Source: Choanephora cucurbitarum
Lineage: Eukaryota; Mucoromycota; Mucoromycetes; Mucorales; Choanephoraceae
Direction: 5' to 3'
DNA length: 64,000 bases
NCBI GenBank assembly: GCA_025331435.1
Contig: JAIWNI010000029.1
Coordinates: 124,001 to 188,000 of the forward strand
Part shown: piece after piece, positions 36,377 to 47,191 of the stretch
How the letters are laid out: every line of letters begins with the position of its first letter
Numbering within the stretch: position 1 is the first letter of the stretch
The notes under the pieces: model-generated
Databases searched by the model: none
Seen by the model: only the letters and a program-made list of their open reading frames with translations
Told to the model about the DNA's origin: nothing
Translations under genes and position numbers: made by a program

Positions 36377-37463
36377 CTTCTAATTGAAAAAAAAAAGAGA
36401 GAGAGACAACAAGAGATAATTGTAAAAAGAGAGAGAAAAAGAAAGAGAGAAAATAAATTAAACTATGTTTAATCGATTTTGTAAGCTCCTAAAGCGGAGA
36501 AATGGTGCAAGAGAAAAAAAAAAGATTGAGCCACGTTCATTGCATAAATCAGGGTGTATCCGAAACTGTCCATCTTTAGTAGTCCATTCAAACAAAAGAC
36601 AGCTCATTGTTTGGTTCACACTAAACCTAGTTTGCCTATAAACCCTGTCTGGTCAATCGAAGTAGCACAATAGGTTAATTCTTAGCTTAGATAAGAAGAT
36701 GATTGAAGCTTACGTATAGCTTAGGAAAGAGGGAGAGTTTTACGTAACTAACTCTCCTTAGGTTATAGATAGATAACAAATAAAGAAAAATAAGTTCAGC
36801 TAAAACAGAAGGCTGTCGTCTTCTTTGTTTGACACTTAAAATATAGTACCCATGCTTTTTCTTTCTTTTTGCCTACAAACATCAGTGTTTCAATTCCTCT
36901 TTTATATTTTCCTCTCGTGTTGCTTCAGAAAAAAAACAGAGTGGTTGAATGATAGATAGAACAGAACTTATACTGTTCATCTGCTTATTGTTCTGTAAGG
37001 TTGGACAAGAGACATCAGAAGAACTATCAACAAGACAGAATAGATCAGCACAGCAAGGTTTAGACTGTATATAGTAGAATTATTTGGAGTATACTGTTTG
37101 ATGATTGCCCATAAGCTTTATCATAACTGTAGGTTCTTTATACCTTTACCAAGATCTCTCTCCTCATCCCTTGATCAGAATGTGCAATGAGTTACCTTGT
37201 GCTACCTTAATATGAGTGAAGGCTTCTGTGTTACTTCAGTTGCTTGGTAAACAAACAAATTAAGCTATAAACTTTTTCCATTTCATTATGAAACTACAGT
37301 GCCTGAAAGTGTTTGTTTTGAAGAGATTCATTCCCCCACATTTTTTGACATTTCTAAACCTTTTCTCGTATAAAAGAAGCTAGCTTTTAAAGCTCCTTTT
37401 TTTTTCTTCAGAAATCTTTATTCTTTGTTCCTTGAAGCCTTATACTATTTCTTTGTTCAACAC
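36377..37463. other. intergenic, divergent promoters
   Basis: Shared 5' region between the MFS gene (minus) and the zinc-knuckle microgene (plus). Purine-rich AG tracts lie at 36386-36450, in the MFS leader. A TATA box lies at 37369-37376. No other gene seen. Confidence 0.5.
37369..37376 (+). promoter_or_regulatory. TATA box of the zinc-knuckle microgene
   Basis: TATAAAAG, 88 bases before the ATG at 37464, followed by a T-rich leader, as at other genes in this window. Confidence 0.55.
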
Positions 37464-37714
37464 ATGCCAATGCCAATCAAACCAGTCAACTTAACAGGTG
37501 GACAATGGTAAGTCATCTTATGTCTCTTTATTTTCTGGACCAATCACCAATCTTCCTATCCCTCTGTCATGCTTTTTATTTACTTTTTCATCTTCAGCGA
37601 TCATTGTGGGCAGGTAAAGAAAAAAGAAATGGGGTTCATTTGATGGTCTGTTAACTGTATGTTACTTAGTATGGCCATAGTCGAAAATCATGTGGTCTTT
37701 TAAAATCAAAATAA
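37464..37714 (+). CDS. 34-residue CCHC zinc-knuckle microprotein, three exons
   Basis: A small gene assembled from exons 37464-37507, 37598-37613 and 37670-37714. Both introns have good sites: GTAAGT...TTCTTCAG (90 bases) and GTAAAG...TACTTAG (56 bases, with a TTAAC branch-like site). The joined frame is 35 codons including stop. It encodes a perfect zinc knuckle, C15-x2-C18-x4-H23-x4-C28 (CDHCGQYGHSRKSC), after a short Pro/Gly N-terminus and before a basic tail. The knuckle forms only when all three exons join, and a 16-base middle exon keeps it in frame, which is hard to explain by chance. If the second intron is retained, the knuckle is lost and the protein ends at residue 29. CCHC knuckles usually bind single-stranded nucleic acid; the role here is unknown. 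Confidence 0.65.
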
Positions 37715-37724
37715 TCAGCATATA

Positions 37725-37735
37725 CCCCCCCCCCC
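37725..37735 (+). repeat. 11-base poly-C run
   Basis: An unbroken run of 11 C in AT-rich DNA between the ends of two convergent genes. A matching 11 G run lies at 58526-58536. Confidence 0.9.
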
Positions 37736-37770
37736 TTTCTTTTGTAAAATAAAATAAAATTGATGTTTAA

Positions 37771-39384
37771 TTAAATAAGTTCCATATAACGTTTCAACTC
37801 CCAATCTGTAACAGCAGTCTGCCATAATTGCCATTCGTGTCTTCTAGTACTAACGTAATGATCTACAAAAGCATCGCCCAATGCCTGGCGAGCGACTGAT
37901 CCTTGCTGGTCCATGGCGTTTGTAGCCTCCTGCAGGGTGCGAGCCAAACGTTCTTGTTTGGAAACTTCTGAAGATGTATTGCTCGGTCCCGATGGCAATT
38001 CTTGCTTTGTTTTGATGCCCCAATAACCACATTTGAGTACAGCAGCTAACGCCAAATGGGGATTAATGTCTGCTCCTGAAACACGCTAAACAGAACAGTG
38101 AGTTATCCGTGCACCTTTTGATTCATACGACATAAACAAATACCATTTCCATTCGAGTTGATTTTGCAGAGGTAGAAGGTGGCGCAATGACACGGACTGC
38201 ACTATGACGTGAATCCATACCCCATGAAACACTCACAGGTGCCCAATAGTTTTCAACTAATCGTTTGTAACTTTTTTTTTAAAGAATATCAGTGTCCATT
38301 GAATCTTCTTCTTTTCTTTTTCTTACCTGTTCACAGTAGGAGCCAAAATGGCCAAAATACTAGGTAATCCTTTCAATACACCAGCCAAGAACCAAACAGC
38401 ATTGTTTGTGAGTCCAGGTACCTTTTCACTTGGTTCGCCCTGAGCAAATACATTCTGCCCCTGTTCATCCTTCAAACTGAAATGCATATGTCCTGAGCAT
38501 CCGGGTTGATCGCCATAAGGCTTAGCCATAAAAGATGTCAGCACATTGTGTTTTAAACCAATCTGTTTCATGGATGTCTTGAACAGAGTTGCACGATCAC
38601 CTGCCTCCTTTGCTTCTTGGTAGAGAATGGCTGCCTCAAAAACACCAGGACCTGTCTCAGTATGCCAACTCTCAACATCTACCTTAAACTGTTTGAGCCA
38701 GTCGAATGCATTGTAGTAAAACTCTTGGTTCTGTAAGGGTCGTAATAGAGAATAACCACACATGCCTACAGTCAATGGGGTTGGTTGACTGTAACCTTTG
38801 TCAGCCAGCGATTTGGCAGTTTCTGGATGAAAATGAAATTAATATGCATGCATCTTGCAAAAACCGCTAGCTTACCTTGAAAGCAAAAGAATTCGAATTC
38901 TACACCACAGTAAGGCACCATGCCTATATCCTTGAATTGATCTGTTGCCTCTTTTAGCAGGCTACGAGGGTCGCAATACAATGGCTTGTCTGTGTTTGGA
39001 TGGTGTAGGTGAACAAAGAAGAAGGGGATGTTGTCTTCCCAAGGAATACGACGAAATGAAGATAAATCAATTTTGGCTATCAAATCAGAGTAGGAAGTGT
39101 CTTGACCTGCAAATTCGACTGATGTCTTGTAACCAATATCCTGAATGTCCCATCCAAATATAACAGAACAGAAGCCTAGACAGGTTCATCATAGCGAGTC
39201 AGATACATGTTGTTCATAATGCCCTTTGTTACTTACCAAAACCATCTTCAACAACGCTCAGAAACTTCTCCTTATGCATTACTTTACCGCGTAACAAACC
39301 ATCGATATCGACAGCAGCGACTTTGACTCTAGTATCGTCCTTTAAGACGTCTTTCAGGTTTTCTAAGGTAACTACTTCAGTCAT
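37771..39384 (-). CDS. glutamine synthetase-fold ligase (GSI-like / FluG-lengsin type)
   Basis: A prokaryote-type glutamine synthetase relative. The start at 39384 gives MTEVVTLENLKDVLKDDTRVK; the stop is TAA at 37771-37773; about six exons. Seen in order: VDIDGLLRGKVM (beta-grasp), FGWDIQDIGYKTSVEF, VEFEFFCFQ (metal-binding Glu pair), ESWHTETGPGVFEAAI, QPGCSGHMHFSLKDEQG (catalytic GHMH), LAPTVNSYKRLVENYWAP, DSRHSAVRVIAPP, then RVSGADINPHLALAAVLKCGYWG. The order and residues agree with the GS catalytic barrel. It is closer to the FluG C-terminal domain and gamma-glutamyl ligases than to the usual eukaryotic GSII, so the product could be glutamine or a gamma-glutamyl amide. The gene is convergent with the zinc-knuckle microgene, only 56 bases away. 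Confidence 0.88.
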
Positions 39385-41754
39385 TATAAAATAAAAGTAT
39401 GGTGTATAAAAAGTTGGAGAACAGGAAAAAAAAGGCGATAAGAAAGGAACAGCGACACAATTTTTATAATGCAGTTTATGCATGACGACGTTGCCATATC
39501 ATGTATCAAAATGACATAAGCGGAGGTTGAATTGTACAAGTGATGAATACATACAAAAAGCTTTGCATTATCTGCTTATCATTATTGTTATTTTTCGTGT
39601 ATCATCTACTCTATATATGGATAATCTAGTCAAGTGAATGATCAAAGTGAATCTAATTATGAGCTTAATTAGAGACATTAGACAGTATGAACTATATTCT
39701 TATTTAAGAAAAACTTAGTGACTAATTTAACGGCATCTGAAATGACTTGGGCCTGTACACGTTGATTTCTTGCGTAAAAAGCAATGTCTACTCTATGTAT
39801 CCTATAGTCTTTCTAGAAAGAGCCTTTTGTTGGACACATTGCTCTGGCTGTGTATTGCAACAAATTCAGTGATGGATATCACAGTAAAGATAGAACGAAA
39901 CAGCAGCTTAAAAAGTGAAATCAATGCAACTAGAGCTGTTGCCAAATCTAAGATGGGTCAACAAATACAGGCTTATAGATAGTGAACTCCCAACAGAGCT
40001 ACTGCATCTTCAGTGCGTACGATATCATCAGAACCCTCGCACAGAAAACAATCAATACCATCAGATATCCGTCTGCTCCTACTCAAGAGGAAATCGATAA
40101 AGATAGTATGATCCTATTCTCACATCACAAACAGCATCTCTTTCATGGTTAATCTTAACTTCCTCTTCAACAACAAGTCTCTCTTTCTACACTCATTTAA
40201 TGAATCTCTCAAGAAGAGAGACAGAGTAAGTTGCTTGATCGAGAGTAATAATCCTTCAGAATGAAAATCGCTTCAAGAGTTATGCTCAATAGAAAAGTAA
40301 CATGTCTCAGACTAAGAACCTGCATAAACAAAGCGTTTACTGAGCTGTTGTTTCTTCTGATAAACTAAGAAATATTTATGTCTAAAAGAAGAAGTTTTTG
40401 AATATGCCTGGATCACAACTACTATTTTCTCCAAAACAAATTGCCTGCACTTGCTTCTTTCCTTAACCGCCTTGCCCGTAAGCTATTCTATGACTTTTGT
40501 TTTTCTCTTCTTTGTAAATGACAAAATTTGTCTCTAAAAAACTATTCGATGTGTTATCCATTACAGCATCTGAAATGCTCTATGATATGCTCCAATGACA
40601 TTCAATACTCTTATGGAATCTCTTTTTCTGTAATTGACATTTAAGCTTTACCTACCATTCAAACCATTAACGATAATTGGGAGAATAATCCTCAGTACTT
40701 CCTCTCAGTTCAGATCGATTGAATTCTCTGTAAGTCTAAGCTTGTCATGATGGAAACTCATCCGTAACAATACACTTCAATGGGTTATCTGATGACTGAA
40801 CTGAATTGCTATTTGAGAATATTTTCTAATCTTTTGTAACATGTGGACATCTAAAAAAAAAGGAAAGACACACATCTTGATGAAATAACTTCCAAACTGC
40901 CCATAGGTAGTTTGAACAAGTTCCTCTTTATTTTGAAAGAAAATCCAATGACTGATTGTAGTTGTCAACAAGGTACTTAAGCATGTCTTATCAGAAACGT
41001 AATGATAAGCCCCTCCATTTCCTTTTTTTTCTTCTCAATAGCCTTAGAATAATGGTAGAATGTCGTTATCTTGTTCTCTCCCAGACGATCAAGAGCCTTT
41101 TAATGTCTTTTTTTTTCTTGACTGTATATCTTGAAGGTGAGATAGTTTTGAGTCAAGACAGTGCAAAAAAAAGATGATAGATTTTTTTCTCCTATCAAAT
41201 TCTCCTTTGTCTGTCAGTTGATTTATAATGTGATCAAAAAGTGTACCCTTATGGTTCATGTAGTACGATTCAGGCACATACAGGTTGTGTTCATGCTGAA
41301 TAACCCGGGTCTTTTTTTAACACGGCACCATAAGCGGTAAAAAGAAAGGAGAATCAATATTCTGTATGAAGCGTGGTAAAAAAAAAAGAAAGTTTTCTCT
41401 TTAACGGAGTACAACAGACTCTTTTGCCTTTTCTTTTCTTGTTGGAGAGTTATATATGACAAAAAAAAAAGCAAGGCAATTGATGGTGTTGATTCACAAA
41501 CATATTCCCGCTTATTTTTCTTTTTTTCAGATCCAAGTAGGAATGTCTCTTTAAATTTTTTGCTTTATTTTGAACCAATGATCGTTACACCATATCTATC
41601 CAATCAGAGACCTTGATCGAAATGAATCATTGTTCATCTACCACTCCTACTAGTTTTTCCCACAGTCTAACAGATAGGAGTGAATTGTCTAAAAAAGGCA
41701 AAATTGAGAGATCAACGATTTATTTACAGATTATAATACAATAGTATACACAAT
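39385..41754. other. intergenic
   Basis: 5' flank of the GS-like gene and 3' flank of the CSL gene. Several ORFs of 60-70 codons (for example 39770-40100) have no motif, intron or promoter context. Nothing else is seen apart from homopolymer runs near 41380 and 41462. Confidence 0.5.
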
Positions 41755-43800
41755 TTAAGGAGAGGAAGAAGAGGCAGCAACAACAGTCCAGCGACCAGCA
41801 TCCTGAATGATATCACAAGAAAGTGCCTTGCCTGTATGATAGACAAGCCCATCCTGTCGAACAAGCAACAGAGAGAGTTCGAGATTCCGACGACCATCAG
41901 GAAAGGTCTTGAGGAGGTCATGATTAGCCACCAAGAGATCTTGTGTAGAAGGCAATTGCACAGACCAGTGTGTTTCATGCGGTGTATGTGATTGAGGTGG
42001 CTGGGAGACACGAGTCACTAGAGGACCATGTGTGCCTAACCAGAGATCAAGTAATCTCGGCACAGGAGCTGCCTGTATCAAATGTTGGCCAATGACATCC
42101 AATGTATGCTCTTGAGGATTATACTCAATCTTGGTCAAGAGAGGGAATGGTGTGATATGTCGAGGTGAAGGAGGGGGAGTGGTCATGGTAGAGACCTCAG
42201 GTTCTGTTTCTTGTACTTCAGTGATATCCTGTTTACTGTCTAGTGCTTCATTTTCATAGAATTCATATTCAAACTTGTTGATGCCTACAATGGTCCAGCA
42301 GAGAAAATCATCGACCTCTTCAAACACAAGTTCAAAGGATGATTTCTCGGGTTTCACTAGTCTAGAGGGAGAGAAATCTAGCCAGGTGGTGCTGTTGTTC
42401 ATAGAAGAAGAAGAATCACTATGATGATGAAGAGCAGTGTCATTGAGAGCACCTGCTGCACTAAGATAGACAGGTTGTGTATGTAATGTAGAGGCTAGTT
42501 GAAGAGCAATCTTCTGCATCTGACTGACTGGACCATACGCACATTGAGCAATACGGCCCTTGTCTACCTTACGAATGATAAGGGAAGGGGAAGTAATGCC
42601 TGTCTGTGAATCACGCAAGATGATTTCAGTACCATAGGTAATATGGGCAGGCATTTTATTGTTGTTGTTGGCAGTAGTCTGTGCTATCGAATGAACAGGT
42701 TGAGCCAGTTGAATACGTGCATTAAATCGATTGTTGGGCATAGGTGTATGTGGTAAATGCTTGTTGGTTAATTTATGAGGTTGAGGTAGCTTAGGTTGAT
42801 TGACGACAATGATATCAAAAGGAGACCAGGTGTTGTTTCTGGCACACAGCATGTTGTTGCTAGAAGTCATGTATTTGGTGCGCACTGTTTGAGAATTAAT
42901 ACGGTTAAAGAGACAGACAGGCGAATCAGTCAGGATGCAGGTAGAGACATTGCGAGTCTTTGCTGTCTTCTTGGAGGGCTTTGAGATGATAGAGACAGGT
43001 TTTGAGATGAAGGAAGCCAAGGGTTCTACTGGCTCAGCATCCTGTTGTTGGTGAGGCGACATAGGAGAAGATGGGGTAGGCAAGAGATCGACTTTAAGGT
43101 TGAATTGCTTTGCCTTTGCCGTACCCGTCACATGCAGATAACGAAAACTTCCAGTCTGATTTTCATCTAACAATGAGCGTTGTTCTAGCACTTTGTCTCC
43201 ATTTTCACAGACAACAGACATAGACAACTGCATCTTTTCTGAGCGCTGTTCATTTGTCAGTTTTGAAGATGGAGGTGATGTGATCTGAACGATAGGTGGG
43301 GGACAGAGAAAGCGCTTTTCTGAGCCATACGATTTCTGCGCTACTGAGGCATGAAGACAGGTAATGATTGTCTTTTCATTGACTGATTTCTTTGTCTGTT
43401 GTTTCTTTCGGTATCGTTGTTCTTCTTCATCTCTTCTACGCTTTTGATTGCTGGTATTGTCTGAAGTCAAGAGAGAAGCAATGCTGACTTCATGTGTCGA
43501 GGCAGAAGCTGATTGACGGTGATGGTTGTAGTTGGCAGTTTGATGATGATGAGATGGTTCGCTTAATGAGTTGTTGGCCAAGAGAGATTCAATTGACATT
43601 GTCTGATGTACTGAAGAAGGTCTCTCTGTCTCTTCTTTCTCAATGGAACGATAGCCTGATGAAGATGTGTGTGTGCGATGGTGTTCATGATCTATGGCAC
43701 TTAGGAGTGAATCCATGGGAGTAGAAGGTAATCCAATAAACTGTATCTTTCGACTACTGCCAAATACTTGTTCTGTAATAATGTGTGCCTTTCTTTCCAT
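41755..43800 (-). CDS. CSL (CBF1/RBP-J/LAG1) family transcription factor
   Basis: A fungal CSL protein in a single 681-codon exon. CSL factors bind GTG(G/A)GAA sites; fungi lack Notch, and fission yeast members control adhesion and cell division. The N-terminal DNA-binding Rel-like domain is clear: TCLHASVAQKSYGSEKRFLC (residues 147-166), CPPPIVQI, and MQLSMSVV. The beta-trefoil domain has FKP-like KPVSIISKPSKKTAKTR, LFNRINSQTVRTKYM and SLIIRKVDKG, then VSQMQKIALQLA. A C-terminal Ig-like (IPT) domain ends in LSLLLVRQDGLVYHTGKAL. Between them are low-complexity Ser/Pro inserts, and 130 disordered residues with a basic patch (QKRRRDEEEQRYRKKQQTKK) precede the DNA-binding region. The extra loops are usual for fungal CSL proteins. 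Confidence 0.93.
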   Translation of the reverse strand: MERKAHIITEQVFGSSRKIQFIGLPSTPMDSLLSAIDHEHHRTHTSSSGYRSIEKEETERPSSVHQTMSIESLLANNSLSEPSHHHQTANYNHHRQSASASTHEVSIASLLTSDNTSNQKRRRDEEEQRYRKKQQTKKSVNEKTIITCLHASVAQKSYGSEKRFLCPPPIVQITSPPSSKLTNEQRSEKMQLSMSVVCENGDKVLEQRSLLDENQTGSFRYLHVTGTAKAKQFNLKVDLLPTPSSPMSPHQQQDAEPVEPLASFISKPVSIISKPSKKTAKTRNVSTCILTDSPVCLFNRINSQTVRTKYMTSSNNMLCARNNTWSPFDIIVVNQPKLPQPHKLTNKHLPHTPMPNNRFNARIQLAQPVHSIAQTTANNNNKMPAHITYGTEIILRDSQTGITSPSLIIRKVDKGRIAQCAYGPVSQMQKIALQLASTLHTQPVYLSAAGALNDTALHHHSDSSSSMNNSTTWLDFSPSRLVKPEKSSFELVFEEVDDFLCWTIVGINKFEYEFYENEALDSKQDITEVQETEPEVSTMTTPPPSPRHITPFPLLTKIEYNPQEHTLDVIGQHLIQAAPVPRLLDLWLGTHGPLVTRVSQPPQSHTPHETHWSVQLPSTQDLLVANHDLLKTFPDGRRNLELSLLLVRQDGLVYHTGKALSCDIIQDAGRWTVVAASSSSP

Positions 43801-46800
43801 TTTGAAGAAAAAAAAAATATAAAAGAAAAAAAGAGAGAGAGAAAAAAATAGATGTTTATGATTTTATAGTGAAAAAAAAAAGCTGTCTAACAAATAAGGT
43901 AAAGCAGATACTCTAGATGATAAGATTTTTTTTTATAAAGATCTAATCACGTGCTTCAAATCCCGCTATAAGTGATACCATATCTGGATTTTCTCTTCTT
44001 TTTCTCTCTCTCTTTTTTTATTTCTGGTACTTTAGGACTTCTTTTCCCAGGCTAAGATAGAAAGAAGAAAAGTTTCGTTTAAACAATTAAGGCATCACCC
44101 TTTTAAATGGCCTGCATATTTGTGAGGCATATAAATAAACAGACCATAAATAATTAAGTGTGTGTGTGTGTGTACGTGCATTTACTTTTTGGTTCTGTAT
44201 GATCCAGTCCCCAAACAGGAAATGATAAGCTCAACTCTTTTCATTCGCCTTTATTTTTAATTTTTTTCGTTTTTTTTTTTGCTCCTTTATTTTTCTATCT
44301 CTTTCTGTTATTTGACAGGGCAACATGTGACTCAATGATGAGCACCATTTTAGGATGTAAACATGATTTGCCTCGATCACGCTCTCTTAAAGTATGGATT
44401 ACTATAAACGGTTTCGTGAGAAATACAACACCAGCAAGTTGCTTTGTCGGATAAAGGCGAGACATTGTATGACAAGCTAAAATTTCTCTTTCTTATAGTC
44501 TCACAAATCACTTTGCCCAATCAGCGTATACGAAATAGAAGCTTGTATAGAGAGGCATCGAATTGCGTCATTGATCTCAGGTCACCTCGCAAAGGAGTCA
44601 GTTCTCGTTTTGCAATCGATGAAGGTACAGTGTGTTTGCTTGTTAGCCATAGGGAACGAGGCTAGTTGATATGACAACAGTACATAGATATGTGCAAATA
44701 AAGATGTCATTTGAAACATCAATGTAACTCAAAAACAAGGGAATATTTCTATCGATGACTGAACTTTGCTTATATCAAGGGAGTTCAAATAAACAAGTGC
44801 ATAACTAAACCAACATTAAACTAAAAACAGACGCGAGAACTCTCAAGAGAGAAATACACTCTTGGTTAGTATGATATCAATCGTACTTTCTGTTCATCTC
44901 TTGAATGACGTCGCTTCTATGTTCCAAATGATGTTAGAGAGTACTTAATGTGAAATGAGTCTGGGAAGTTAGTTGCTATGGTAACCATGATTGGATGGTC
45001 GGATCAGTCAACATCATTTTTGAACGCAGTCCTTTTCCTATTTTTTGTACACCATATTAGATATGATGAATAGGTATGTAACAGGCTTATTCATTGTAGA
45101 ACCCTATTTTTCTCTCTCTCAATTGAGCTTATCATTGTATGTTTAAAGTAAGTATCTGTCTTACAGACAATAAGGCATCTTCTAAGCCTTCCAAGTTGAG
45201 TTATACACAAGAAAGCAACAACATGCTTTGTGATACTGTTTGTAGTTTGAGATGATGATTGAGTAACCCAGTATTTTCCTTTTTAGAGTGTATTTCAGCC
45301 AATTCTTTTGTTGTTGTTGTTTTTTCTCTCCTTCTGGTATGCCATAGTTATCATTGAATTCTTTTGTTTGAATTTATCAAGGTTTTAATTGGTAGTCATA
45401 GTAGCAATTCTCTAGTTTGGTAAGCCATTCGATCTAGACAACATTGTACGTGTGAAAAAAAGAGAGAGAGAGAGGGAATAGAGAATAAGAAGAATGGCTA
45501 ATAAAGTGATTTTTTTTTATCTCAATAAAAGATCATTTCCATTTTGGTTTGATAATCTACAGGGAATAGCTTGTAGATGATTGGTTTATTCCTTTCAGTC
45601 TTGTCAGCTGTATCTATCTGTTCAACCCTAAGCCTTTCTTTCTCTCATCACTAGAGTATGTCTTTACTTTTCTCTTCTGAAGGGAACACGCTTCTTTCTG
45701 TCTTATTAGACACAGCTGAAATTGTCTTGTTACACTTGCTTTTTACAGGTGATTTCAGATAGAAAATGACTTGCTTCACTATAGACAATCAGTATCATCT
45801 CTTCTTTTTCTTTCAAGGCAAAAGGAGACCTTAGATTCTATAACTCCCCTATTCCCTCCCAATGGCCAATGCTTCTTTATCTAACAGGAACAATTCACTC
45901 CCTTTTTCAATAGGGCAAGTAGATTAAAAGTAAATCAGTCATTGAAGACATATTTTTTTTGTCTTTAGCAACAAATTGTTCCAGTCAATTGCTTCTTAGT
46001 ATAGTGTTCTTCAATGTTTGTAGCCTGGTAGCAATACTGTCAGTTACACTAAGGTCACATGACACCATAATCGATATCACCACAAATACAGTTAAAGACT
46101 AATAGCTGCTATTGGCCTGACTATGGACATAGCTTATCTCAATTTAGATTTGGGAACATTAAGACTTATTCAACCGAAATTCTTTCTTCTTTATGAAAGC
46201 ACAGGGTGATGCTTTCCTCAAGAAAAAAAAAACATAGTCTAGATCTAGTTCCAATAGAGATTCATTGTTGGGCATTACTTGATAGATAACAATGAAGTTT
46301 GTTTAATGCCAAATAGAGCAAAATAAGATCAGCAAATCAGTTGCACAGAGAATGCATGTAGAACACATAGTCAGGTACATGTAACTGAGCATTTACCAAA
46401 GAAAGAAGAGAGCAAGATAATAGTCAGCATGAGCATAATCTTATTCTGTGCAATGAAACACTCAAAAGGAGTAATATGTTGGTTAGTTAAGGTTGAACCT
46501 TGTGAATCCGAGCGTAAAGAAAATAGTAATTTTTTCTCTAATAAAATTAACCTGAGACAAGTGTCAAAGTTTATCGCTCTTTCATTTCGAGGCAAGAGAG
46601 AGAGAGAGAGAGAGGGGAATCTGACTGTGATACGCGGATTTCGAAAATGCAAAAAGGTAATTAATCAAATAGTTTATTAACATTTGAAACTATCTGCAAA
46701 AGAAATAAATAAATGAATAGGTAATTGATTGCATTTTGTTACTATTTCTTTTTTAAAAAAAGATAGACGCTAGGATACCTTCCTGATACATGATGTTTAT

Positions 46801-47191
46801 AAATATGGTAAGAAAAGCGCGAAAAGCAGAATTAGGGTTATTGTTACTAAAAAAGTTACACAACCATTACTGTTCAGGTTACACCATGCTTAAACGAGCA
46901 TTTCCAATTACTTTTTTCTTTTTTCTAGACTTATTAAATTTCCTTCACTTCATACTCACTTGCCTTTTTCTTTCTTTCTCTTTTTTTTTTTATATCCTTT
47001 TTTTTTCTCCCCTTTCTTTTTCAACTTACGCTCATCACAATCATTGACCTCTTTCCCTTCTCGGGAAGAGAATACATTTAGCATATTATTAGAGATTAAC
47101 ACCCATTTTATATATATATACACATCTGACAAGTCTTTTTTTTTCTTTTACTACATCTCAGCATCTCATCACTCCCATCACTAGAATCACC
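43801..47191. other. large intergenic region, divergent promoters
   Basis: 3.4 kb between the CSL gene (minus) and the Kelch-BTB gene (plus). It holds a (GT)n run at 44159-44173, an (AG)10 run at 46595-46614, and many T-rich stretches. A possible small coding segment at 44394-44655 is discussed under findings. No other coding sequence is supported. The size suits a long regulatory region. Confidence 0.5.
46595..46614 (+). repeat. (AG)10 microsatellite
   Basis: Ten perfect AG units in the intergenic region. Confidence 0.9.

Noticed and set aside
39770..40100. Two overlapping ORFs of 60-70 codons in the GS-CSL spacer
   Set aside because: No domain, no splice context, ordinary for AT-rich spacer.
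44159..44173. (GT)n run as a Z-DNA or regulatory element
   Set aside because: Only about seven units; common in AT-rich fungal spacers, with nothing else to support a function.
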